Below, piece by piece: positions 1 to 8,898 of a DNA stretch of 64,000 nt (positions are counted from its first letter, which is position 1; each line of letters begins with the position of its first letter). The notes below the pieces were generated by a model, which worked only from the letters and a program-made list of their open reading frames with translations, was not told where the DNA came from and made no database searches. Source of the stretch: Petasospora fabianii (lineage: Eukaryota > Ascomycota > Saccharomycetes > Phaffomycetales > Wickerhamomycetaceae). A program made the position numbers and the translations under genes. The stretch lies in NCBI GenBank assembly GCA_022641835.1, contig CP048716.1:1364001-1428000 (forward strand), given 5' to 3'.

Positions 1-826
1 GATGTAGGTGGATTGCGGATATGAGATGCATTTCTGTAGCCACCCTACTTGATAGCGCACTATCTTGTAGCAAACACCGTCATCGTCATAGTCATTATCG
101 TCACCTTCTCGGGAGAGGTCGGGAGATATAATGTCAGCAAAGATGATCGTGGTGATGTTAGTGTCTATGTGTACATAGTACGCGCGAAGAGCAACGTTGC
201 TAGTGAAGGGGGTTCCTATGGAACCAGACCTTGCCTTGCGGGTGGAGAAGCCTTTACTACAACCCACAAGTACAGTGACTCTGTTTCTAAAGAGGGAAGT
301 TGCGTATGCATAGCGCAAAGTTAACATGGACCCAGATGTCACCGCTTCATCAACAGGCACCTAGAGCTTAACACTAAAGGTGTGGGGCCATCTTACAAGA
401 CACTACAGCAGAAAGAGTCAACTAGGAATATTTTTTATTTTTGAAAACAGAGGGGAAAACTCAGTTTTTATGGAATGTGTAACATGATAAGAATGATAGG
501 TGGTCATAATATTCGTTAGGTATATCGCAACTGCCTCCGATGGTAGAAGCGGAAAATGGTCAAATAAAAATAAAAAAAACGTCATGAGCTGCACAAAGAG
601 GGGATCAACCATCTAAGCCATGACGGTGGAGATACCACCTGGGTATTATTATTGAAGAATGTAATTTGCTGTTCGTGACTGACGTGAAGAGGGAAAAAGG
701 CAAATGCAGGGAGAAAGTGTCGGTGGTTGTGACGGTGACGTATGCTCAAAGACTTTTCTTTTGTGTATATGGTGATGATGATTAGGTGAGATGACGAGAG
801 ATGGTGGGGACAAATATTGCGCCTAT
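1..826. other. left edge, no supported gene
   Basis: Only short frames below 95 codons occur here (for example 49-324 on plus and 418-612 on minus). They have no recognisable domain, and their composition looks like non-coding DNA. The stretch probably holds the 3' flank of the minus-strand gene that ends at 827 and the flank of a gene outside the window. Confidence 0.5.
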
Positions 827-1537
827 TCAGAATTGTCTCACTTGCACCATGTCAGCAAAACTGACACTTTTCTTGAATTTTTTAGAGGTGACAACTTTTT
901 GGTTTCTCAATCTTTCAAAGCTTTCAAATCCCAATGGACCGTAGGAATATCTGTGTTTGAGAATTGGCTTAACATCTCCTGTCAATGATTCATCAGTCTC
1001 TTCGTCATAGTCACTAGAGTCACTGTAGAACGGCGAGCTGTCAACTGAACTTGTGCTAGATAAGCTTGAGACACTGTTGTTGCGATTTGGAGCTCTGTCG
1101 AATGGAATAGCTGGTGTTGTTTGCGATGCCGTAGTATTTGTCGTTGTATTGAGGATAGATTTCTTGCTCTTGGCGCAAGAACTGTGTTCGTTCGAGTAGC
1201 CACTCGACACTAGTGGACCATATAGCCATGTGATGTCAGAGTCCTTGAACCAATCAACAACTTCTGGAGACACTTCCTGGAGGGAATACTTCATCTTGGT
1301 CCATCTTCTCCATGACAGGTTTTCAAGACGTGTAACGTCTGTACTCTGTGGAATGAAGGCCTCGTTGATGCGTTGACGATGCACAAGCTTCCAGCAGTTA
1401 TGAAGCTGAAGTTCGTTGAAGTCAAACTGGAAGTAGTCGATGGCAGCAAAGTCTGTCATGATGTGGTCGTTGGATGACGAGAGGTTAGACGTGCTTTTGA
1501 GCAGCACGTTATACTGGTCGTCGTACGAGTAAGGCAT
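827..1537 (-). CDS. Reg1/Reg2-like protein phosphatase 1 regulator (DUF1752, GATA-like N-terminal domain)
   Basis: The product is 236 aa and starts at the ATG at 1537. Residues about 35-105 read as the fungal DUF1752 / AreA GATA-like domain, with the core LENLSWRRWTK and a downstream WFKDSDITWLYGPL. The middle is Ser/Thr/Asn-rich. The C-terminus carries KPILKHR, resembling the SILK-type PP1 docking motif, then KKSVSFAD, a good RVxF-type PP1 docking motif. DUF1752 plus an RVxF motif is the layout of Reg1/Reg2, which target the phosphatase Glc7 to Snf1 in glucose repression. This protein is shorter than Reg2. Function is inferred from domains and motifs. Upstream lie a GTAGA-type repeat in the 5' leader region, a TATA box at 1765-1772 and a GCGGGG (Mig1-like) site at 1798-1803, which would fit glucose control but is weak evidence. 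Confidence 0.7.
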   Translation of the reverse strand: MPYSYDDQYNVLLKSTSNLSSSNDHIMTDFAAIDYFQFDFNELQLHNCWKLVHRQRINEAFIPQSTDVTRLENLSWRRWTKMKYSLQEVSPEVVDWFKDSDITWLYGPLVSSGYSNEHSSCAKSKKSILNTTTNTTASQTTPAIPFDRAPNRNNSVSSLSSTSSVDSSPFYSDSSDYDEETDESLTGDVKPILKHRYSYGPLGFESFERLRNQKVVTSKKFKKSVSFADMVQVRQF

Positions 1538-1547
1538 GTTGTGAATA

Positions 1548-1635
1548 TGTGTAGAGTAGAGTAGAGGATAGAGAATCGAGTAGTGGAGTAGAGTGGAGAA
1601 TATGAGTAGAGTGCAGTAGAGAATAGACAGTACAG
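1548..1635. repeat. degenerate GTAGA microsatellite
   Basis: A run of imperfect GTAGA/GGAGA units lies directly upstream of the minus-strand start codon at 1537. In the transcript it would give a C/U-rich 5' leader. It is low-complexity sequence, not a known element. Confidence 0.6.
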
Positions 1636-1764
1636 TAAGTGTGAGGCACTAGAAGGACCGTGAAGACCTTGGTGCAGTTTGTGTGGCGACTTGGAAGGTA
1701 TAAGTAGTGGGGGAAACTTGTATAAATGGCGTGGGGCTTAAAGTGGGTGGTGGCAAGGGTGCTT

Positions 1765-1772
1765 CTTTTATA
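1765..1772 (-). promoter_or_regulatory. TATA box (TATAAAAG) of the Reg-like gene
   Basis: The minus strand reads TATAAAAG about 230 bp upstream of the ATG at 1537. The position is plausible for a yeast TATA element, but no transcript start is known. Confidence 0.5.
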
Positions 1773-3499
1773 GCCCTTTCCCGGGACGGTACGGTGGGCG
1801 GGGATGCGGCGTGCGTCCGCTTGCAGATAGTTTTCCCGGGGAGAAACATTCGCCGTTCGGCCCCAAGGAAGCTGTGCGCAGCAGCTGACGAGCCTAATGC
1901 CGAGGGGAGCAAAGAGTCAAAGATCTGAAATAGGAAAGTTAGTGGTGGAGTTAGAGGCCCAAAACTTTTACAAGGGGTCCAGATATTTTTACAAGTTCAG
2001 ATAATAGATAGGGATATGAGACGATGCTCACTAAAAACCAATACTCTCCCACTTTGTTTTGTCTTGTCATCATCTCCGCTATAACGAGTCATCGCCATGC
2101 ATCGCTTGAGTCACGGGGAATCTCCCTCGGCTTCCCGGAACGACTTTTTCACGGAGCTTAGTGCGAGTGCGACTGCGGTCTACAAGAGAAAGGGCCCAAG
2201 GAAGCCTTTCGCACAACGTAGACTACATAGTACATTCACATCCACAGTTCATAGTTCTTACCCTTAAGTCATTGACGTTTGTTGAATGAGACTAATGTCC
2301 AATCTATACAATACACATAGTTTGAACGACAGAGCTTTGTTGTGGCGCTGTGTAGTGATATATATCTATACACATATACAGATACATATACATATGCACC
2401 GAAGCCAACACGATCACCGGCCCTCCGTCAGCCCACCCTAAAACTTCATGTAAACTATTTAGGGGCTCTCCACAAAAAGACGGCTTCCGTGCATATTTTG
2501 TTCACTTCTCTATGATTATCGTAGGTGCGGGGGGAGCCACCACCTCTCCTTCCATGTCAGCTCGCGGACGCAGTGATGCCGGTGATAAGACCACACGGGG
2601 ATTCCTATGAGTTGACGATGACACATTCTTAACTGGAAACGTGACCTCAGGTTAAGTCCTCACTCAATTTCAACAACTATTGAAACTCGCGACGTACGTA
2701 CATTCGTACGTTTTTATCAAGTGGCAGGTGTGGCCGCATGGCCGGATGTTGAAAACCTGTCAAGCATACTCAAACTTGAAACACCGTCGAGGCACCACCC
2801 CAGATAAGGCGTGCGATACTTCCCCTCTCCCATTAGCTCTTTGAATTTCGCTCCAATCGAAACTCTGCGGTTGACGACAACACGCGATGGATATCCTGGG
2901 GCATCGAGCATCTTAGATCAAACACACAAGCTTCTCTTTTGAGTCCCATCTACAACAATATCATCTATACTAATCACTAAGTAACTCACTGAAGGGATAC
3001 CCAGTAGTGAATGACACCAGAGTGATTATTCCCCCACCCCAGAATGAGCACAAGTTGACGCGGAGTGCATGTTCATCCGCAGATATGAGCTATGTCATAT
3101 CGACATTCTTATGCCCCCGGGCGCCCCTGCCCGACCCCCGCCTTTTGGAGTCAAACGAGTCAGACCGGTGATGGTGCGCATGATTCAAATTGATCCTGAG
3201 CGAATGCTTTTTTTTTTTCTTTTTTTATGTTTTTGGGTTTTTCCGCGGAGTAGGATGGATTTGGTATATTTCCGCATTTGAAGGGTTTTCTCATATTTTC
3301 GCGAATTAATGACAGGGCCGTTGCGTCTCTCAAAATTTTTCCAAATGTGTGCTCACGTTTACACATGCGGTCTCATTCCTCCACGCGTTGCGCGCTCGAC
3401 ACGCTTCCCTCAATAAAAATTTTCAAACTTTTCACCATTCTGTTCCAACACCCATCTTGTATAGAGACTTCCTCAACCTACTAACACACAACAGTCGTC
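1773..3499. other. long divergent intergenic region upstream of RPL3
   Basis: This is a divergent promoter region between the Reg-like gene and RPL3. It contains a GCGGGG box at 1798-1803, an alternating TATACA-rich stretch at about 2351-2397, and a T-rich tract at about 3208-3245 that is typical of nucleosome-depleted ribosomal protein promoters. Frames such as 2717-2911 and 3069-3281 have no recognisable domain and were not called. Confidence 0.5.
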
Positions 3500-4663
3500 A
3501 TGTCTCACAGAAAGTACGAAGCTCCACGTCACGGTCACTTGGGTTTCCTCCCAAGAAAGAGAGCTGCCTCCATCAGAGGTAGAGTTAAAGCCTTCCCAAA
3601 GGACGACAAGTCTAAGCCAGTCCACTTGACTGCCTTCTTGGGTTACAAGGCTGGTATGACCACCATCGTTCGTGACTTGGACCGTCCAGGTTCCAAGATG
3701 CACAAGCGTGAGGTTGTTGAGGCTGTTTCTGTTGTTGACACCCCACCAGTTGTTGTTGTCGGTGTTGTCGGTTACGTCGAGACTCCACGTGGTTTGAGAT
3801 CCTTGACTACCGTCTGGGCTGAGCACTTGTCTGACGAGGTTAAGAGAAGATTCTACAAGAACTGGTACAAGTCTAAGAAGAAAGCCTTCACCAAGTACGC
3901 TGCTAAGTACTCCCAGGATGGTCAGCAGATCGAGAAGGAGTTGGCTAGAATCAACAAGTACGCTACTACCGTCAGAGTTCTTGTCCACACTCAGATCAAG
4001 AAGACCCCACTCTCCCAGAAGAAGGCTCACCTTGCTGAGATCCAGATCAACGGTGGTTCCATCGCTGACAAGGTTGCTTGGGCTAAGGAGCACTTCGAGA
4101 AGACCGTCTCTGTCGACTCTGTTATTGAGCAGAACGAGATGATCGATGTCATTGCCGTCACCAAGGGTCACGGTTTCGAGGGTGTCACCCACAGATGGGG
4201 TACCAAGAAGCTTCCAAGAAAGACCCACAGAGGTCTCCGTAAGGTTGCTTGTATTGGTGCTTGGCACCCAGCCCACGTTCAGTGGACTGTTGCTCGTGCT
4301 GGTCAGAGAGGTTACCACTCCAGAACCTCTATCAACCACAAGGTTTACAGAGTTGGTAAGGGTGAGGACAAAGCTAACGGTGCTACTGAGTTCGACAGAA
4401 CCGAGAAGACCATCACCCCACTCGGTGGTTTCGTCAGATACGGTGACATCAAGAACGACTTCGTCATTGTTAAGGGTGCTATCCCAGGTACCAGAAAGAG
4501 AATTGTCACCTTGAGAAAGTCTCTCTACACCCAGACCAACAGAAGAGCTTTGGAGGAGGTCTCCCTTAAGTGGATCGACACTGCTTCTAAGTTCGGTAAG
4601 GGTAGATTCCAGACCAAGGCTGAGAAGGCTGCTTTCTTGGGTACCCTCAAGAAGGACATCTAA
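3500..4663 (+). CDS. RPL3: 60S ribosomal protein L3 (uL3)
   Basis: The 387-aa product has exactly the length of S. cerevisiae Rpl3 and begins [20 protein letters not shown]. It is a core large-subunit protein that reaches the peptidyl transferase centre. His243, the residue methylated by Hpm1 in S. cerevisiae, and Trp255 at the tip of the tryptophan finger ([11 protein letters not shown]) are both present. The C-terminal part [14 protein letters not shown] is typical of the family. No intron is seen. Codon use is strongly biased (AAG, TTG, GGT, GTC, ACC), as expected for a highly expressed gene. A T-rich tract lies about 270 bp upstream. Confidence 0.98.
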   Translation: MSHRKYEAPRHGHLGFLPRKRAASIRGRVKAFPKDDKSKPVHLTAFLGYKAGMTTIVRDLDRPGSKMHKREVVEAVSVVDTPPVVVVGVVGYVETPRGLRSLTTVWAEHLSDEVKRRFYKNWYKSKKKAFTKYAAKYSQDGQQIEKELARINKYATTVRVLVHTQIKKTPLSQKKAHLAEIQINGGSIADKVAWAKEHFEKTVSVDSVIEQNEMIDVIAVTKGHGFEGVTHRWGTKKLPRKTHRGLRKVACIGAWHPAHVQWTVARAGQRGYHSRTSINHKVYRVGKGEDKANGATEFDRTEKTITPLGGFVRYGDIKNDFVIVKGAIPGTRKRIVTLRKSLYTQTNRRALEEVSLKWIDTASKFGKGRFQTKAEKAAFLGTLKKDI

Positions 4664-5119
4664 GTTTCTCTCTGACTGTTATTATACAAGATTGAGAAAG
4701 TTAATGGTGTAAGGGTTTAACATTTGGTTGAATTGAGTCTGTGTTGTTTGTTCAGGTATGAATACAGATGTGTTAGATCTTTCTATACTTTTATTGTAGC
4801 TTCGATAAATTTCCATCTGGCTTAGCAACAGATCCCAGATTGTCATAGCTATACCAATTACGTTGTGTCATTGTATGAGAATTTTATTATATTGTAGAAG
4901 TACATCCACTCTAGGATGCATGCTCGCAGAGTTCTAAAGAAGCAATTGAAATTGCAGTACAACTCTTGTACTATAGAAAATAAAAAAACATGAGAACCGT
5001 TGAACCGAAACCAGACATGACGGCTAGCACTTCACTAGCCCATGATAAAATCAAACCAAGACCAAACATTACAAAACCCAACTCAAAACATAACCAAAAG
5101 ATAGAAACAAACAGACCAA
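4664..5119. other. convergent 3' region
   Basis: This 456-bp stretch separates two converging genes (RPL3 on plus, the Msa-like gene on minus). It is AT-rich and likely carries the 3' ends of both transcripts. No coding frame is supported. Confidence 0.5.
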
Positions 5120-6623
5120 TCACAAACTGCGACGAATCATCTTCATCAATGCATTTCTAGCATCACAGTCATCAACGACAAGATCGACTTCATCACTTGT
5201 AGTACCCATATCCTCCTCAATATTAATCTCAGTCTGCTGTAGAGGAGTCATAACCTCGAATCCAAGATCGTCACCCATACCGTTGAACATGGAGGTCTCT
5301 CTGGTGATTTTACTAGGCTCGATGAAGAAATCACACTCTGTGGACTTGAGTGTTGGAAGTGATGACAAGGAAACCGATCTATCAAGTTGAGCGTGTACTT
5401 GTGGGACAGTGGCAAGTGATTGATGTCTTGTGAGTTTAGATGGTGGTAGTTTACGTGTTTTTGGGGATGGTGAAGAATTGGTGCTAGTTGTGATAACAGC
5501 TGGTTTTGGGATCTTGACCCTCGTCACGATAGCTTGTCCAAACTCATCGATTCCAAACGACAGTTTATATTGTCCATCTGTGCGGTCGTCTATTGTACGT
5601 GGTGACGTTGATGACTGGGAACCTGTTGGCTCTGGAGAGTTGTGTGGGTTCTTTGAAACATTTTGACTGTTCTTGTTAGATTTTGTCTCAGAGAAGTCTA
5701 TCTTTACCTCGGAAAGTGGCTTCATGTGGAATCTCATAGGGCTAGAGGCAAGTACTGATGTTCCTGGTGACGACTGATGAGCGTAGTAGCCATGATACAA
5801 TGGCGACGAACGCACAATGGAGGAGAAACAAGATGAGTTGGCAGAGGTTGGCGTCATTGGAGAAGAAACTAAGCCAACAGTGGTGGAGGAAGGAGGCTCC
5901 ATCTTACCAGAAGATGAATCCTGTGACTTGTTGGTGTCGATTGGGGTTCTGCTCTTGTTGATCTCGTTGATTTTTGATGCACTAATTGGAGAGGAGAGCA
6001 AAAGAGTTGGGTTCACAGAGCCGAGCTTAGAATCCGGAACAGTATCTCTCGTAATTGCATCGATGTTTTGCTGTGTAGAGAGCGAGACCCTCGATGGGAA
6101 AAGATTGTAGAAGTTGTTTGCAGTAGCAGCCTTCTTGGTGGACGTCTTTCTAGCCTTATGGGGTTTGCTGGCGATGGGGCCGGCGATGGCGGAAGGAGAC
6201 GTAGGCTTGGTCTTACCCACGTCTAGTCTCATCAAGGTACCACCTCTTGGAGAGTTCACCATCTTGTGCTGGAGGGGAGAGCTGTTGTAAGATCTTTTTC
6301 TTCCTGAGCGTGGAGAGACTCTCATGAGTGGTGATGAAGCCTTAGGAGTACCCTGTTTCAGAACGGCGGCAGAGAGGGAGGCAGCTGGACTTTGCGAGGA
6401 GTCTTCTGGGCACTTGGATGGTCTTCCACGACGACGCTTAGGAGATGGAGTCTCAGTGATAGATGTATCAAGGGTTGGATTCCCCTGAACGGGTGTTGTA
6501 TTGATGAACATGTCGAGGTTGCTGGAAAAGGGTTAGTCGCCTGATGTAGAGAACAGGGTGAGGGAATGGCCATCAATGGCTCCACTCGCTGGATAGCACT
6601 GGGCCAAAAGACACTTACTTCAT
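5120..6623 (-). CDS. Msa1/Msa2-like regulator of G1 transcription, spliced
   Basis: Exon 2 (6521-5120) encodes an AT-hook-like KRRRGRPSK, many SP sites, the segment YKLSFGIDEFGQAIV and a terminal DARNALMKMIRR. From memory, the order of AT-hook, PLMRV, the xKLSxxIxExGxA block and the DARxALxxLI tail matches S. cerevisiae Msa1/Msa2, which bind SBF/MBF and tune Start. The open frame alone begins at ATG 6511. An intron at 6618-6522 (GTAAGT, branch GACTAAC at 6538-6532, CCAG) would instead join a 5-nt first exon (ATGAA, 6623-6619) in frame, giving MNNLDMFIN and 468 aa. An MCB box lies 370 bp upstream. The family call is inferred; splicing is predicted. Confidence 0.6.
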
Positions 6624-6992
6624 ATTGTAGCCTTGAGCCTGATCTGTATAGAGAATGGACATGCTGGAGACTATAGCTTTGAAGTCTAGTGTGTGTGCAG
6701 TCGATGAGCACTGTTGGGGGGCGGTGAAAATATTATCAGCGGCGTTGACAGGAGACGGAGATCTGAGCGAAGGAGTGCCTGAAGGGTGTGTGAGAGCCTG
6801 TCTGTCGTTAAGGAGAGGATTGCTGGTCTGTCAAGCGTGATCCTGGGCGAGTAGTTTGTGGGTGTGATGTTTGCAAGAGACGGCGTGAGACAGGAGAAAT
6901 TATCCTGTTTTATCAGCGCTCTGGCCTCAAATGGTAAATCACACGCATGGCCAACCGCCGCCAGGATATGCAGATTTTGCTTGGTGGTGGAG

Positions 6993-6998
6993 ACGCGT
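6993..6998. promoter_or_regulatory. MCB-type element ACGCGT
   Basis: An exact ACGCGT, the core bound by MBF (Mbp1/Swi6), lies about 370 bp upstream of the predicted start of the Msa-like gene. A further CACGCG core occurs near 7271. A single hexamer can occur by chance. Confidence 0.4.
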
Positions 6999-8119
6999 TT
7001 TGCCCGCGCGTATATGGCAGACACGCGGTTGGTGCAACACTACCTTCCTATTTGGGTATTCAAAGTCAAGATCTGCTCTGTTGAGCGCTAAAAGAGCCCT
7101 TTGGATTCGATAGTAGCAACTTTATACGGCTATATGGGTTTCTTGTTTCCATGGTAAAGCATGCAGGGAATGCACGCTATTGTAGTGTCATAATTGACAC
7201 ACACACAGATCGACAGACGGTGAATTGGTATGTGAGCCGCATATGATGTTACCCGGCCTCTTGAGCATGCAACACGCGATGTCTCAACTAATAGCTCTAC
7301 GTGATGGGTGCGCAGATGCAACACCATTCTTGTGTTTGAATCAAAAGGCATGGTTCCATAGGTAGACAAAGACAATGATAAAACCACACAACTAGTGCGT
7401 ACGTAATTTTAGGCGCAGCCATTAAAGCAACTGCTCCAGCGGTGGGCCAGGACCTCTGTGTTTCTCTCCAAGAGTAAATGTTGATCGCCAAGTTATTACC
7501 AGCGTAGTTCAGCTGATCAGCCCCTATGTGACATCAAACTGCCCGTATAAGGTCGCCATAGTTATTGTATAGAGGGGTGTACTGACCGGAGGCTACAGCC
7601 ATCCGTCGCACATCACGACAATACGACAACACAGCAAAACAAATTCGGGACCCATAGATGATAAACATGCAGGGAAGGGAGCTAGAAAAGCATGGTGGGG
7701 AACCTGAGGATCAAAATTGACTCTGGAAAGAAACGACATACGGCATCGGCCGGACGTTATGATAGAATACCTCTTAGTAAAACAAAGATGTTGTTAGCCT
7801 GTCTAAACAAACAACAACTTCTGTATTGACTTTGAACTCCTTGAGAAAATGGTACCGACAACGGGAGAAAGGGAAAAACGGGGATACAATTGGAAAAAAG
7901 ACATAAGACAGAAATGAAGTGCATGAGAGCAAAGTCACATTACCAGGGATGATTTATGGGCAAATCAGGACAAGAAGTAAAGGGAGATGCTTATAATGTT
8001 GGGATGAAACGTTCATGGGCGTTCGAGGCAAGAAAATCATGACAGAGTAGAATGGAAGATGTTAGGAGCGATGGTTTCATAGTACAATTGGGAGGGGGAA
8101 ATCGAAACTGAGGGGTAGA
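6999..8119. other. intergenic region, no gene seen
   Basis: This 1.1-kb stretch lies between the promoter of the Msa-like gene and the 3' end of the SUMO gene. Frames of 60-112 codons occur on both strands but none shows domain structure. Confidence 0.5.
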
Positions 8120-8401
8120 TCAACATCCACCGTCATTTTTGCTTTTAACATCGATTGTGTCACCATCAGACATACCGAGAGATAATGGAGTAGAGTTTTG
8201 TGAAATGACTTCACCCTCAAAGAGAAACTCAAAGTCGAGGACGTTACCGCCAGAACTCTTACAGAAGGTGGTCATGGCTTTTTTCAGCTTGATGGTCTTT
8301 TTGAGAGAGAAGAACAGACGCTGAGTTTGGCCATGAAAGCACACTTTGATCTTGTCTGAGTTGTCGTCCTCGGTAGGCGGCGATGTGGCCCTTGGAGGCA
8401 T
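8120..8401 (-). CDS. small ubiquitin-like modifier (SUMO), divergent
   Basis: The 93-aa product has a short charged, flexible N-terminus (about 1-16) and then a SUMO beta-grasp fold: DKIKVCFHGQTQRLFFSLKK, TIKLKKAMTTFC, FEFLFEGEVI and LGMSDGDTIDV. It ends DGGC, so the di-glycine needed for conjugation is followed by a single Cys; S. cerevisiae Smt3 ends GGATY. A Ulp-type protease would remove only one residue. The usual phi-x-phi-x-[FH] surface is recognisable, but overall identity to Smt3 looks modest. It may be the only SUMO of this yeast or a diverged second copy. It lies about 500 bp downstream of, and on the same strand as, an Esc2/Rad60-type gene, a suggestive functional neighbour. Confidence 0.85.
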   Translation of the reverse strand: MPPRATSPPTEDDNSDKIKVCFHGQTQRLFFSLKKTIKLKKAMTTFCKSSGGNVLDFEFLFEGEVISQNSTPLSLGMSDGDTIDVKSKNDGGC

Positions 8402-8898
8402 TGCTTTGTAGGGTATTGTTGTGGTTGTGGTTAAGCTAACGAGGGTAGTGCAAAGGATCTAGTAGTCGTAAAAAGGATATCACTCAGGTGGTAGTGACCT
8501 AAGGGCGGCGACAAGAGGATCTCAGCTGAGGATACTCAGCGGGTAAACCTCGTGATCAGTGTGTAGGTGTGAACGGGCCACGGAGTTGTGAGTAGGGCGC
8601 GTGATTTGGAAGCGAGTTTAAACGTTTTTTCTGATGAGGTGGGTGGAAGGTGTGAACCTTACGCGGGACCGCTTGCATATGGAGATGCCCCCAGACTAGC
8701 TACTAGACCTTTGAACGATTGGAAGCCAAAATTTTACTCTCTGAATTGTTCATATTCGAGACGATCGCATATGTATTATAAAAGTATCACGAGGTGATCA
8801 CACTAATACTAAAATTGCTACTGGCGATACTAGGCATCAACAGCACCTGAGTGCATAGACTTCATTAAATTGTATGAACGCTCGCGCTAGCTGTTGGG
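8402..8898. other. promoter region of the SUMO gene
   Basis: About 500 bp between the 3' end of the Rad60-like gene and the SUMO start. The plus-strand frame 8588-8797 has no domain and was not called. Confidence 0.4.

Noticed and set aside
3446-3460. Rap1-like ACACCCAT just upstream of RPL3
   Set aside because: It matches only the first eight positions and lies about 50 bp from the ATG, inside the likely leader, so it is a poor promoter site.
3473-4339. A 288-codon minus-strand frame antisense to RPL3
   Set aside because: It is the typical shadow of a highly biased ribosomal protein gene; the composition is L/S/V-rich without domains.
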